Shown here piece after piece: positions 1 to 15,400 of a DNA stretch of 64,000 nucleotides. This DNA is from Triatoma infestans (Eukaryota; Arthropoda; Insecta; Hemiptera; Reduviidae): NCBI GenBank assembly GCA_011037195.1, contig JAAEAF010000088.1:372001-436000 (forward strand), written 5' to 3'. Every line of letters starts with the position of its first letter. Position 1 is the stretch's first letter. The translations under genes were made by a program, and so were the position numbers. The notes below the pieces were generated by a model. It was not told the DNA's origin. It was given only the letters and a program-made list of their open reading frames with translations, and searched no databases.

Positions 1-436
1 ATTTGAATTTTATTCACACTTTTTTATAGCAACACTATTGAATTTTCGCATTATTTCTTTATGCTATGTGGGTTTTTGGAACATTTCCGGCGTAGAAGAT
101 CACCAGTTTTCTGACTAAATTTTCTATTTCTATTTACAAAAATTTATCTTATAAATGCTTGCCAGAATTAAAGTTTTAATTTATAAGAAACTGTTTACTG
201 ATAACTGAACATTAAAAACTGAAATACGGACATGTAAATAGCCCTTACTGGATCAGAAATATTTGATTTATACGTAATATCAACCTCTGCCCATTCCTAC
301 TTTGTAGCCGGCTGTGGAGATATTAGCCTCCTAAAGTTTACTTCTAAAAATATGTTAAACATCATACAGCTATGATATATATAAGACAAGAAAGAAAGAC
401 AAAATTTTGAAAATGTTTTTTATTATTTTACTTTAG

Positions 437-565
437 GAACCTTGGCTAACCGATAAGCATAGCGACATGGAAAAGGCACAAACATATATTGCAAATGTAG
501 ACCAAAAGTTGCAGAAACAAATTGAGCAAGTAAATCTTTTAAAAACCTATCAAAAGAGATGTCAG
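437..565 (+). CDS. DNAH6: DNAH6-like exon 1 of window (tail)
   Basis: 43 codons, phase 0 at both ends, reading [20 protein letters not shown] and on to KTYQKRCQ. Acceptor ctttag, donor gtaata. Helical, charged sequence typical of the dynein tail. This is the first exon visible; earlier ones lie left of the window. Confidence 0.85.
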
Positions 566-859
566 GTAATATTTTGTTTTGAATTAATAGAAATATCCTT
601 TTGTAAGGATAAGTTTTATTGTTTAGTTTTAAAAATTTACATGTATAATTTTAAGTAAACAATCAGTAAATGTTATCATTTGCTGCATGATCTATTGTCT
701 CAGCAAGTTATGTGGACTTCTTACCAAGTTTATGTGGGATTAAAGGGTTTTATTTATGAAATCAAACTGAAATAAAAGGTAGAATAAAAGGTAAAAAATA
801 AAACTGAAGGTAAAATGTCTTTGATCTTGTCTATATAAGTGTATGCTGAGCATTCACAT

Positions 860-904
<45 letters not shown>

Positions 905-3332
905 TGTGTATGTATTTTATACATGTACATACCCGCGAGTGAAAGAAAGGGAGACCAATTACTCAAAACCATTTATTGAACTCAGGTTTCCGAGGAAAAC
1001 TTAGTTCAGCAAATTTGACACGATTACACAAAACTTCTTGCAAGTGGCAAGAGAAAGAAGTGTAAGTTATTGATTGTAAGATTGTAAGAATATCCGGTGG
1101 TACCATGTAAATGCGTTTAGTTTGTCCTTATATTTCGCAATAAACAAAAAAAACTTCTGCAGAACTTGTGCATAGTGTATGGGTATTGGTGGAGTTTACG
1201 GAAGTGTATTTCGAGATGTTATGTGAAGATCCCACGAGGATACCAAGACTGGAAGTGACTATCTACTTCCTGGTGGGATTGGCAGAAAATGCCGATAATT
1301 AACTGCCGTGTAATACGCAGACAGTCACAGCATTGCAGTATAAAGCCATCATTGAACAATTCATTCTCGTGTAAACTTAAAAGAAATTTCACTGATTAAA
1401 AACTGAAGTCACTGATTAAAATATAATATTTAAATATGAAAATAATCAGTAATGGAACAAACTTTTCAGCTAGGACAGAGTTTAAATAGGATTCCGAATA
1501 ATCAGGACCATTCCAAACAGGAATAAAATCTAAATTTTCTCTTTCGATAGTTCAGTTACTTATTTTGTGAATGATCATTTTTTTTCTTTTGTATTATTGG
1601 CTTATAGCCATGCAGTATAGTTTTCTAATCCCAACATTTATTTCATTTTCATAAAAGTTAATTATCAACTTCACAATTATTGAAGTATATATTTCATACA
1701 TATACTAGTTTTATAATAAACCTATAGATATTCTAATGTGGATGGAGTACTTGATATTCCTCTCATCCCGTTAAACCTAAACCAAATTTGAAACTATATA
1801 CAACTATTTCCTTTACATTTAAATGATTTATATATAGTTCTTTTCTATAATTTGTTTTTCACCTTGTTTTTTACTCTGACACTTTTAAAAGCTAAAAAGT
1901 TAAAGTTTAAAATGATACTCAAGTCTGTATGTATCCAATTTAATTGTTTTGAATAATAACTATAGCGTCATTATTAATTTGCAGGTGGAAATAAATCCAT
2001 TTGAAATTCTAGAAAAAGTATCAATGGATGTAAATTTGAGAAGTTCATTGTGGAAAACAAAAACGGAAATAAGGGAATCTGTGCAATATTGGAAATCGTT
2101 GAATTTTTATTTATTAAATGTTGATGAAATGCAACAAATTCTTGCAAAATACTTTAAAAATATAAGTCAGTTTGAAAAGTACTTGCCACCAAGCAATCTA
2201 GTAAAATCTTTGAAAAAAGAAGCTGAAGAAATGAGAAATAAGGTACGATATTACAATAATAAGATATTACAGAGATCTTGCGATTATTCGTTTGTGAGAT
2301 ATTTGTTCACATATACCCAAACAAATACCAGTCGCTCAAATCTTTTTTTTCCGTATTGTTGGAACCTCAAACATTTATTTCCGATGGAAACTCTGACTCC
2401 ATCAAAATACTATTTTTTAAAGATCGCCTCGAACATGTTTCAAGTAAAAATTGTAGTTCATTGTACGAGTAGTTAGTTATAGTTATATTTAATATATTAA
2501 GTTCAATGAAAATCGTTAGCACGATTTTCGATAAAATTTGGAAAAACTGAAAAATAAATCAGAAAAGTAGACACCGATTTTTGATTAAAACATTATTGTT
2601 GGATTCTCTCTTTTTGAGTTATAATCACGCGTGCATTGTAAAGACAGTTTTGTCTTGCTAAGAGGATTTCAAACCCAATTTCGAAAATTTGACATGATCG
2701 CAATCTCTTCTCCTAAGTATTAAGAGAAAATTAAAAAAATATTAAATAACGATTTAGGATTTAACTTTGAGAAAGTAATTGTTGAACATCGAACTTGAAT
2801 AAAAGTACTTCGGATTCACTTCGCAAAAACTGTTCTTTATCTTGTATAGTGTCCAACTTAAAACTGGTGTCAAAAAAAAAAAACAATAAAAAACAATAAA
2901 TATTGTTAATCTAAAGACTTTCCTCAAAATTCTGGAATGTACACGTGAATCTCTTGAATGAAACTAAGCCATCAAGTTTATTAGTTTAATTATTTGTATA
3001 TTAAAAATATTTTTAATGTATGAAATGTATGGTACTTCCATTTAGATGCCTGTTATTTCGGCGTTGAGAAACCCTAATCTGAAAGAGAGACACTGGGAAA
3101 GAATAGAAAACCTTTTGAATGCTAAAATTGCGGAAGAACAAGTAACAATAACACTAGTATATTTTGAACAATTTAATATTTATGATCCCGAAGTTTCAAC
3201 TAAGTTGATAGAGCTGGCTGCCCAGGCAACATCTGAATCAGTGTTGGAACTCTTGCTCAACAAGGTAATATTTATATTTGTTAGTTTTGATCGGAAATAT
3301 ATATTTTGAGCAAGAAAATTTTTATAAAATGG

Positions 3333-3401
<69 letters not shown>

Positions 3402-6400
3402 CCAGATCTTCTGCAACCTAAATAAACAACTGCTTTCTTGAGTGTCAGTATTTGGTTTATTTTTTTTCAAATTTGTTCGCTACAAATTCATTCCATGCTT
3501 AAAATGAAGAACATCGTAGGAAAAAAATAATTGATCAGACTTTTTTTTTTGTTAGGGCAGTGACTCAAATAAAATTTCATGAATTTTGACAATCAAATTT
3601 ATTTTTGATATCCCTATTTATCCTTTTAGGTTGAGGATGTGTGGAGGACTCAAGAATTTGTGGTATTGCCACATAAAGATGAGACTGATGTTTTTATTTT
3701 GGGAGGTATTGATGAATTGCAGGTTGTAATAGATGAATCAAACATAAATTTGGGTACCATATCAAGTTCCAGATATATTGGACCCATTAAGTCTCGAGTG
3801 AAAGAATGGGTAGATAACATGGATCTTTTCGCAAAGACTATGGTATATATCTTAATAATAATAACAATAAAATCACACTTATAGTGTTAATAATATTAAT
3901 GTTCAAAATATGAAACGTTTAATAAAACAAATAGAAAAAAGAAAATTTAGTTTTGAAGTCAAAGGAAAATTGTTGAAAAATGGAAGGATAGTTGAAAGAA
4001 AAAACTAATTTACTTAATTAATGATAAACCATGCATCACATTTTATTTTTTATGTATCCATAATAACTATTAATTTCTTGTAATTTTTAGGATGAATGGG
4101 TTTCTTGTCAACAAAACTGGCTGTATTTACAACCGATATTTACGGCTCCTGATATTAAAAGACAGCTGCCAATTGAATCAAGATTATTTGTAACCGTAGA
4201 CAAATCTTGGAAAGATATCATGAGAAGAGTATCCAAGGTACATCTTTTAACTGATTTGTTTAATTATTTACTGTTGTCAAAAATTATACAATTAATTAAT
4301 TTAAAATAGAATAAAGAGACCATAATAGAATCAAGATAAATCTTAAACTGTCTGGTTGAGGGAAATTTTATTTACCGATTATTCATAAATACATTTTTAA
4401 AAATAATTTTTCATTTTTAAAAAAAAATTTTTTAGGGCCGCATCGACTGCCTTGGCTATTAGCGCCCCTTATACATTATTTCTTTCTCGATCCTTGGCCA
4501 CACGAGCTGGGATGGCCCATGTTTATCCTGCTTGGCACCCACACACAGTTCCTTGCCCAGCAAGGTAAGGTGGAGCCCTGGGTCATGGTGATACTCTCCA
4601 CACATCCCCTCTTATATCATCAAGCCAGTCGTCGAGGAGGAGTGTGGAATATTGTTTGTGCCATCCTTTAACTATTGGAGTTGTACATTTAGGCAAAACA
4701 AAAAGCATTTTTATATTTATTTATTGCATTATATCAATATTTTCAGTTAATTAATTATATAACTTATTCTGAGGAGGCTATTTAATGTACAAGCTAATTG
4801 GGCGTTCAGTACTTTTAACAATTGTCTCTGCACACTCTATAAATGACAAATCTTAAAATTAACTAAGCCTAATGGGGTTGAAATACTTTTATAAATTTTC
4901 TTTCAGCACCGAGATTCAACCTAACCATAAGCCTAATCTAACCATCCAGGCACCCAGGCAAACTTCACCCCTTGACCCTGCGCCGTTATTGGAACAATAA
5001 TTTAAAAATATTGATCAACAATTAATCCGTCGAGAATTTATCCCGGAGAGCCATTAATGCACTCAATGAGTCCGTCAGTATTAATAATTTATTGTAATTT
5101 TTATCCTCAATGAGTTTTATGACCTGGCAAATGGCCTACATTTCAGCCGTGTACACAGATGCATATGAAGGAGTAACCAATAAAGAGTAACTCCCTCTGT
5201 ATAGACAGCACGCCGTCGCATATCTTCGATCCGTCTGTGAAGCTATGTCGGAAATCATGCTAAAAATTTATAAGTTCTATAACTTTGGACTATGGACGAC
5301 GGGTGGTGTTTCCTTTTTTTATGTATTACCGGCTTGATGCGGATGTTTGCAGAGAGTAAAGTCCAAGGGGCGCGAAGGCCCAACCTACTACTTGGCCAAA
5401 TTGTATTTCCTCCGCAACTAATAACTCTTTAGCTCAGACCCCGAGGGGTCAAGTACGCGAACGTTGTTGACTGTACTCTTCATCATGTGAGCTCTCGAAT
5501 ATGGTGTGAAATAAAGGATGAAACTTCTTCCTCCATATTGCGGCAGTGTAGGTCAGGCTACTAAATCTCTCTCTTAGCTGAGGAGGCAGCATCCCCGACT
5601 TCACATAGAGGCTCTGTAGTGGACTGGTCCGGAAGGCGCCTGTGAATTGTCTAATATTTTCATTATAAATTCTGTCTAGTAATTTCAGAAGTGATTTGCG
5701 CGCACAGCTCTACATTAGCGCTCCGTATTCTAATTTGGAACTGATGAGACAATGAAAATGCGCTTCAAGTTTTCTCGCTCCCTACCCCAGCTGCCAAGAA
5801 ATTTCAAAATATCGAGGGTTGCTTTTTTTATAAGTATAATATGTATGATCCTGCCAATTTAACTTAGTATTGAATATGAGGCCCAGGAAACGGATATTTG
5901 CTTTATATCAGATTGGTGTGCCAGGCAAGATCAACGTTGGAGGACTATGCTCATGTCCTAGCCGACAAAGTTGAAGAAGGCACACCGTCTTAGTTATAGA
6001 GAATTTTAAATCCGTTCCTGGAAGTCTCTTCAGCCACAGTCTGAATACTAGCAGTAAATACTGTTAGTAACTAGGCTTTAACCATTAATGAACAGCGTCT
6101 TAGTATTAATTTTTTGGGATCCTTAGACCTGCTCTTATTTCTCAATTGTACTCTGCGTTCAGTTGGCTTTTTTTACGGGGCTTTCTTTTTCTTATCCATC
6201 AAGTCTCAAACATCTCCAAACATATTCCAGTTCTTCAAAGTCGCTTGTGTATTTCCGTCAGAATCGACCCTCTGAACTTTACATTCTCCCGGGTAGACCT
6301 GCATCATGCAATAAATTATTCCTATCCTTGCTGTTTCACTTGGAATTACCTAACGGTATCGGTTCTTCAGTTTCCTTAGTTCTCTGTCTTTAAATCGCAT

Positions 6401-9400
6401 CTCTTTTAAGCAATCGACTTAAATTAGGTAACTTGATTTTTATTTGAATTTATTATTTTGCATTTTCCCCCCAAATTTATAATAACTATATAATCATAGA
6501 TTTAGTCCCAGTTTTTTAATACTCATTTGTCTTTCCTTCTTTATTTTTTGGTTTTTCTTCTTGTTCCATTCTTTCCCTTTCTTTTTCATGTCACTATTAT
6601 GATTTAAAGTTTTAACAGTTTTGATCTCTATAATTATTTTAGGGAACTTATATTTTTGAATTTTTTCCATTGAATAAAATTCAGTTTTCTTAAAATACAA
6701 AGTGTATATATTATTTCTAATAAAGACATTTGTATACATTTTAGACTCCTCTTGCTTTTCCATTTGGCACAGCGCCTGGTTTATATGAGACTTTTAAAAA
6801 TAATAATAAGTTGATTGAACAAATTATGAAGTGTCTGGAAGCTTACTTGGAGTCAAAACGAGTTGCATTTCCAAGGTTTTATTTTCTTTCTAATGACGAA
6901 CTTTTGGAAATTTTAGCCCAGGTAATAAAATAAAAATTCACATTTTTTAAGTAATCTTTTTGATTTATTTCTCTTGTGAAGAGATTCGATTAATAAAAAT
7001 GATAAATCATCCAGAGGATTTCTGGAATTATCAATTTGCTACTAAAGAATTTGACAAAATATTAATCAGTGGAAAGAATTAACTATTTTGATTGAAAAGC
7101 AATTTAGATACCACAGGAAAAACCACATTCAAGTTCATAATTAAGTTCTTAAACTTTCAAATCCTAATATTTTATTAATAATTAAAGTGTCCCCCGAGAG
7201 CTTTTTGAGAGAAATTTATAAACAAAGTAATTACATATTTTTGTTAAATTGATTAAACTAATGTTCAGTTATTCTTATTACTCCTTGGAGACAAACACAT
7301 GAATTTATAATCTAATAGCTATAATGCTATTATTCCTAGCTGAAAATAAATTATATAGAATAAATATGTTCACAATCAGAATACTTGAATTTTTGTTTAA
7401 CTTTCTGAATATTTCATTAACTTGTAATTTTATTCATTTAACATTTTAAATTAATGTCACATTCAAAAACAAAATACTTTCAGACAAAAAATCCACACGC
7501 TGTGCAACCACATTTAACAAAATGTTTCGATGCAATTTCGAGATTAGAGTTTATTAAACAGACAGTGTTTATACAAGAAGAAAATAAAGAAGGACATTAT
7601 GAAGAAGTGCTAACCACAGAGATAGAAGCTATGATTTCACCGGAAGGTGAAAAAGTTGATTTTAGAAAAGTAAGTGTTTAACATGCCTCTCAGAGTAGTC
7701 TAATGGCAGTTTTCTCGCCTTTGACGTGAGAAGTCAGTGTTCAATTCCTGTAAGGGTTTAAATTTGTGAACTCAGCATCATGAGATAAACTGGAGAACTA
7801 TAATTAGTAACGAATGACCATCGCCCTCCCTATAAACGTCGCCGAGTATCTGGACCGCTCATGAGATGAGCAAAAGTTTTGGTTTCAGATTTTTGGTGTA
7901 AAATATTATTGCTAGTAGCCTTAATTATTATAGTCAATATTAAAAACATGGTTGGAATGCCGGTTGATATGTTTTGTGATTTAGGCTTCTGAAAGAATAT
8001 GTTTTGACGACGTGCCCATTTACTCTCATATGATTTATCTTAATTATATGCATTCATGGAATATTGGCTGATTCACTGGAATAGAATAAGCGGGTCAGAA
8101 GTACTCAAAAGATTGAACTTGTTACGTACAATTTTCATTATAAATTCACAGCTATGGAAATTTGAACATAGGACTCGCATTGTCGACCAAAGAAAGGGCC
8201 ACATTTCACATAAAAACTTTTTAATACAGCTTGTTTACAAATATATTAGAAGAGTTGATACAATAATTTCAAATAATAATCGCTACCGAGACTATTTTTC
8301 CTGGGTTTCCGTATGAGATTGATGCTTAATATATTTCAAAAAATGTACTTTACAACAAATTAAAAAAAAAGAGTAAAAAACAACAAGGGCTCGCAAATTT
8401 GAGAATAATTTAACAAAGCTCCTGCGAGCCTCTTGTATATTGCTCTTATACTATGCATTATACATGCATACAACTTGTATAAGTTTTTAAAAATCTACCT
8501 TTTTCACTTATAAACGAATTCCAGTATTTTTTATATATCCGTTTATTACTTTGTCAATATTTTGACTAATAAATGTAGAATGGCTGATGTAACTTATTCA
8601 AGGTTTTGGTTTTTCTCAATTCCTCAATAATCTACAGCAGTCATTATAACCACTCATTTGCTATAAATGATTCTTACTTTCTCTGACTCCTAGCAGGAGG
8701 AAGTGTTACGAACGTGTTAGACTTTCCAAAGAGTTTTCACGGGAAATATATGTTTTGATAATGTGAGAAAAAAAAAGTTTTTTTAACGAATGGTCTGTGT
8801 ATATGTGTTTCACCGGGAGATAATAAGTGTAAAAGAGAGAATAAAGTATCTCAAAAACGAAAAATCTCTAGAAGCTCAAACTTGATATTCCATTTGAGTA
8901 TCTCCATCGCAGTTGACATTAAGCTTTTTGGGCTTAATTCATAAACCGGAAATGCGACTTTTACTCAGTGGTTTTTTTTCTTTATTTTTTCGGGATTTCT
9001 CGAATTTCAATATTTTCTTTAAACTTCATATACTATCTATAGCCATAAATGCCTATAACTTTTTTTGTGTAACACTTTCCTGAAAAAACTTCTTTTTGGC
9101 TGGAGAACAGGGGAATGTTAAGCTTCAGTCTAAAGTACCACTTCAATATAAAGTATGGTATTAACTCCCGTATAATATTAATATACAATAGAAGCATTGC
9201 TGGTTTTTAAATTTTAAGAAAATTTGTTAACCGAAAGTGCAACTTTACAAAATGGGTTTTTGAATTTTTTTTTTTGGAATTTTCTCGAAAACGACTGTAA
9301 CAATTTCTTTTAAACTTGGAAGAAAGTAAACTATACACATATAAACGTATCACACATTTTTTGAGATGTTAAAAAAACAAACTAAAATAAATATTTAGAT

Positions 9401-12400
9401 AGTTTTGTGGAATTGTGGCTTAAAATATGCGGATGGTTTTATCTTGGTGTACCTTTCTGGACTGTAACATGATCAGTTCCTCTGCCTGTCTGGTTTGGTA
9501 GGTTGCAACTTGTCCCCTCTCCTCCCACAACATCTCTGTATTTATGAGCATCTCAAGAAAAATGAGTGAAATTTGAAATTTAAAGAAAATTTATCATTTA
9601 TATATAATTGAATTAACAGGATTAAAAGAAAGTCATGTGAGTGTTTCACACCAGATTTTTCAAAATGTACTTTACTCTTTTAAGAAACTTATAGAAGAGG
9701 ATTCTGTTATAAAATGAACTTTTATTTTAGTTATTTTGTTATTTCTTATATATACACTTAGTCGCAAAACTGAACACAGATCGGCAAATTTTTACAATAG
9801 GACTATATTTATCTTCATTTACTGGGGCTATATCTTTACTTTTTGTAGGATAACAATATTTACATCTAAATATATTTTGGGTAAAACTTGCAAGATTATT
9901 TGTAATGTGATGGATGCCAGAAATATATTTTCAAATATATTTTATTTAAGAAAAATGTGACATTCACTGGCAAAAGGGACTATTCAGATAGAAGACCACT
10001 ATTGTCTTTTAGAGTTCATGAACTTGTTAGCATTGTCTACCTCTTCTTCTCACAGGGAAATAACAATAAGAAGGCATTCTTTCAGGACAGTCTGTATTAG
10101 ACATTCAAGCAGAACACTTGTTTTTCGCTCTCTTAGCATCACTGCCAGTTCCACAATATATTAATAAGTTTATATTGAAAGAATGCCTTCTAATTGTTAT
10201 TTCCAATCTTTCCCTGTGAGAAGAAGGGGTAGACAATGCTAACAAGTTCATGAACTCTAAAATCCAATAGTGGTCTTCTACCTGAATAGTCTCTTTTGCC
10301 AGCGAATGATACATTTTTCTTAAATAAAATATATTTGAAAATATATTTCTGGCATCCATCACAGTAGACTATGTGCTTTGTCAAGTGGAAGTGTTCAGTT
10401 TTGCTACTTAGTGAATATAGCACTTAATAATAAATATTTATCATTTTCAGATTGTAAAAGCACGAGGTAATGTTGAAGAATGGTTAGGTAGAGTTGAGGA
10501 AGCTATGTTTCAATCTGTACATGATTTTCTAGCCATAGGACTGTCAGATTTGTCAGAAATGTCAAGATCCGTTTGGGTGCTATCTCATGCATCTCAGGTA
10601 ATTATTCGTTTATCGCTTCTTCTTCTGTTCTAGCCAATATGTAAATAAATAAGGCATATTTATTATCCAAATTTAAAAGGAATAAATTTAAATAAGGAAT
10701 ATTAAGTAACTGTCAAAAGAAGCGAATCATCTATTTGAATATTGCAGGACAATGGCTTTTATTTTCATGAGCCCACGATCCCCTCGCATAATGTTATCTA
10801 AACGTTTCAGACATAACTTGTTTCAGAAAAATCTTTAGATACACTAAATACTCAAGTTCTAATTGATAAATCTTTTCTACTTTAGAAATACACTATTGAA
10901 ATCACTGAAGATTCTATAAGAGATAGAATCCTATATCAAAATAGTATTTAAAGGTAAGCCTGATATCATCTCTTTTTCAAACGCCCTAAACTCGGTATTC
11001 TTGAATCTTGGCATCTTTGAGAAGATCGTAATAAACTATAAATAAAATTAGTAAAAGTTTTGCTTCTGATTAACCGATTTTGACCACAGCTTGTGTTTAG
11101 AGTGTCTGGTATCACAAAAATAACAGATTGAACGTTTTGAAATTTTTTTTTTTTAATTATGCTCAAAAACAGTTCTGTTTTTGATTATTGAACAAGAAAT
11201 ACTGTTACTATATTTACAATTTTGATTGTACAGTTTCCTTTAAAATTTATTTTATTATATGATAATCTGATGTTTGAAATAATATTTGTGGATCTATTTT
11301 AGGTGGTTCTAGTAGCTAGTCAAATTTTTTGGGCTGTTTGTGTACATTATGTTTTTAATAACCCAGAATTCTCTCTGGAGATATATGAAAATAGATGTTT
11401 CGAAGAGCTAAATAATTTAGCTGAATTGGTTCGAGGTAAACTTACGAAAATTCAGCGAAAAGTATTGTGTGCTTTGATAACGTTAAGTGTTCATTCCCGA
11501 GATATTATAACTGATTTGGTGAAAAAGCGTACTACACGAGAGTAAGTAGTAAAGTTTATTTATTAATTTCATGTACATTTTACAAATTCAAATAGTAACT
11601 GCACTTTCAAAAATTTCAGTACAAGTTTTGAATGGGTAAAGCAACTGCGGTACTATTGGGACCCTGACCTTGAAGATTGTATTGTACATATGGCTACTGC
11701 AAAACATACTTACGGATATGAGTACCTCGGTGCATCTGACCGTCTTGTAGTCACCCCATTAACTGATAAATGTTACCTCTGCTTAATGGGAGCCCTTCAA
11801 CTTGATTTAGGTATAATTTTGAATGTTAATGACATCACCTTAACTAACTTGAAGGGTTATGTTGATAATCCGATACTTCCCCGGAATATGGATAATACAT
11901 AAAAACGTATTCATAAAAATATGGACAATTTATTGTTATAACACTGTGAAACTTAAAAGGGCGATTATGATGGCAACAAAAATAAATCGTTCTTATAAAC
12001 GATAATCCGAAGGTCCAGTAAAAACCATTTTAGGAACATTTAATTTACTAATGAATTTTGAACTTTTCTTAACGTTCTTTCATGAAGGTAACCTAAAATA
12101 TCTTTCATCCAACCATTGAAAATAAAGAAAACATGCTCTTAATCGAGATTTTTTGATTATCTATTTAATTAATGGTGTGAAATTTACAAGCATCTGAAAA
12201 TCAGAAATGCAGATTTTTCAGGGTCAGATATTGTGTCTGATTTTAGTATGCTTCCTTCTATTGGTTTAACCGGTTTCAGATAATTCATTCGGAAAACTCT
12301 TTGAAACTTACTTACTTTGACTACAACTGTTCAGCAAAAGATTAATAGTCATAATAGCAACACAAAATTGTAACATAAAATTTGTAACGTAAAATGTAAA

Positions 12401-15400
12401 TTGTTATTAGAATAAATATTTCCTAAGACTAGGTTAAATTATTAAAGTCCTCAATGGACATTTGAAACAAATTTGATATGCACCAAAAAAAAAAGTGCAT
12501 ATATGATTTTTAATTCTGGTTTCTTTTCTCATCCGCAATTTTCCCATTTTTGACGCATCGGAAAATTAGAACTTTCTGAGAAATAAATTAAAACTTTTCT
12601 TTTTGAATTTGCTGGTAATTTTTATAATTACTTGCATCTTCGGCGTCCAACCTCCCGGGTGGAGGTTACTGAACTGCAATGAGGTGTTGGAGCATTATGG
12701 TGTGCCCTGTTCTTTTAGAATGGAAGCCGCCATTCTGATATCTCTGCTCGAAATGTAGCAAAAGTAAACACCGAGTTAAATATACTGATATCACTTCAGT
12801 GATATCTTCAGTGATACTACTTTTGCTTGCAATGTAGCAAAAGTAAACACCGAGTTAAATATACTGATATCACTTCTGAAGGCTTTATTACAGAAAGTAA
12901 GTTATAACACTGTCGAGAAAGAAGATAATTCTGACAATTTCAATTCTGTAATTCTGATAATTACCTTTATGGCAACAACTCATTATGCAAAATTCATTTC
13001 TCCAAAATGTCACATTACATGTTAGACACTTTTCAGCCATATCCCAACATCATGAGATGGTAATAAATCGTGATTTGGATTCAAAACTGACTTGTTGTCG
13101 ATTCCTACTATTTTTTTTTACCTTCAGCTCATGTTTTTGCTGGTAATTGTGATGTTGAGGGGCGCTGTTCTTCTTCCGATCTCAAAATTCTATCACACAT
13201 TCTGTAGATATTTTGCTGGATGATTGTTTGACTGGCTATGTCGTTATTCTTTTTTTATGAGAGCATTATTACTTAAACTAAATTTGAAACATAGAATAGT
13301 ATCCTAATCGAATCTAAAACTCGGGCCTTCATAGGGAAGTTCAGCACTTAGCCATCAATGGGCCCTCAACATTTGGTGCCCATTGTGCACCCGTAAAACA
13401 ACTCACATTTGCCATCACTCATCACAATTAAAAAACGCCAGGGCTGAGCAGCGCCCGCTCTAGGGGCCATTTTGGCTTAAGTGTGAGAACAATATTGATT
13501 TGTTAAATATTCAATTAATAGAAAATTTCATATATCGAGTTTTCTTTCGCTTAAAATTTACAATGTGTTCATGCCGTGTTTATATTGTTTATGTCTAAAA
13601 GCTAATAATATTTACACCATTATTGAAAAATTAACGCAGAGTATGTAAAGGACGATGCTTGAACAGAATAGCATAGCATTAGCATGCGAGTAGAGCACTG
13701 CTTTGAACATGCATAAACTTGCTTAAAAGCGTATATTCTTAAGCTTTGTCCGGGGTGACGTAACCGCTAGAGCGGGCGCAGGGCTGAGGCAAGTGAAATT
13801 TCTGATCTCGGATTCGGCATCAAATTTCAGAAATGGTCTGCGAGTATGTGTTCGCATCTCCAAGAAGGTAAAACGGTGTCTCGGCCTTCTGGCCACATTT
13901 CCTACAGAGTGGATCCGCAGAGAGACTTGTAGATGCTTTCTTAAGAGGCAGTACCCTGTAACTAGGGCAGTGATTTTGTTTTGCCAAGGAGATTGATCGT
14001 ACGGGTCTTTGAAGGGCCCTCTAAGAAAATCTTAGAGTGCCTCTGCCCCGCAATGCAATATTTTTCCAATACAATGTATGTTTCCGTGTCAGCTATATTT
14101 CAATGGCTCCTCAGGCGGTTTTGTATGAGATCCCGCAGAAAGGCTTAGGATCAATGGGCGTTCATGAGGCGCCCTCCTTTGCCAATCTGCTGGCCTCTTA
14201 GTTTCCTTGAATGCCGTTGTGCGCCGGCATCTACCCAACCGGAGGCTATTATGGCCCGCTAGAGTTTCTTTTTTTTTACGGCATTCCTTAACAATCTTCG
14301 ATCTGATGCAGTTCGCTTCTGAAGCTTTTAGTGCGGCCTGACTATCAAGATAGCAATTATTCTGCTCAATAGAACCTTACTCCTAAGATATTGGGCACAG
14401 CTTAGGATAGTGATCATTTCAGACTAAGAAACTGTAGGGATACTATCAAGAGATATGCCGATACGGACACCAGCACAGGTCCTGGAGCCATCTGTATACA
14501 TTACGATTTCGTTTTGCCTCATGTTCGAGTCAATGTTCATTGGTACTTAAGTTCCCCATGTAACGTTGTCATTTTGAAATTCCATTCAAAGAATAAGTTG
14601 GGTTCGTCAGATCAGATCTGCAAAATTGACAAAGTTTCTTTAAACTTGGTAACTTGGTTCAGAGCTCTAACATAAAAAAGTATAGAAGAGTGGCGTTACA
14701 TGCTGGTAGGTACCCTTGGCTCAGATAGTCCTTTCAATGTAGTTACAATTTTAGTTCCAGAAAATAGCGTCAATAACTTTGAAGGAAGTAAACAAAAAAA
14801 TTTGAATTCTCACAACAAATTCCTCAGTACACCCTAAAATAAATTTTTCTGATAAATGTTTGAAATAAAATTGATACGTTTATATCTGCAATTAGATGTT
14901 TCAAAAAGAAAGTTATAAGAATTTCTGTATGTAGATTTTATGAAGTTTAAGTAAAAATTGTTGGAGCCGTTTTGCGAGAAAATCGCGAAAACTGAAAAAA
15001 TATTCAGTAAAATAGCACTTTTGGTTCGATGGATTTTGCCCGAAACCTTTGTAACACGTATTTCTGGTGAAAACGCTATATAAAAAATTGGCCACGATCG
15101 CAGTACTTCTTCTTACTTTCTTAGGAGTAAGAAAATGTAAAAAATGATCTGTATTTGTTTAAAGCAATCAAACAAATCGTTGCAAGTGTTTGCTGTTCCG
15201 AATATTTTAATTCTGTAATTAATCATATCAACAATTCAATTAATAGGAGGAGCCCCTGCAGGTCCAGCAGGTACTGGTAAAACAGAAACTACGAAGGACT
15301 TGGCAAAAGCATTAGCCATTCAATGCGTTGTTTTCAATTGTTCAGAAGGACTTGATTATAAGGTGAGAATTACATACAGAAATTGTGGGAAATTCCTTGT

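Noticed and set aside
1949..2476. 175-codon open frame taken as one long exon
   Set aside because: Only 1985-2242 has dynein character and proper splice sites; the ends are chance extensions into introns.
3180..3470. Minus-strand frames with TH/IY repeats
   Set aside because: They are translations of dinucleotide microsatellites.
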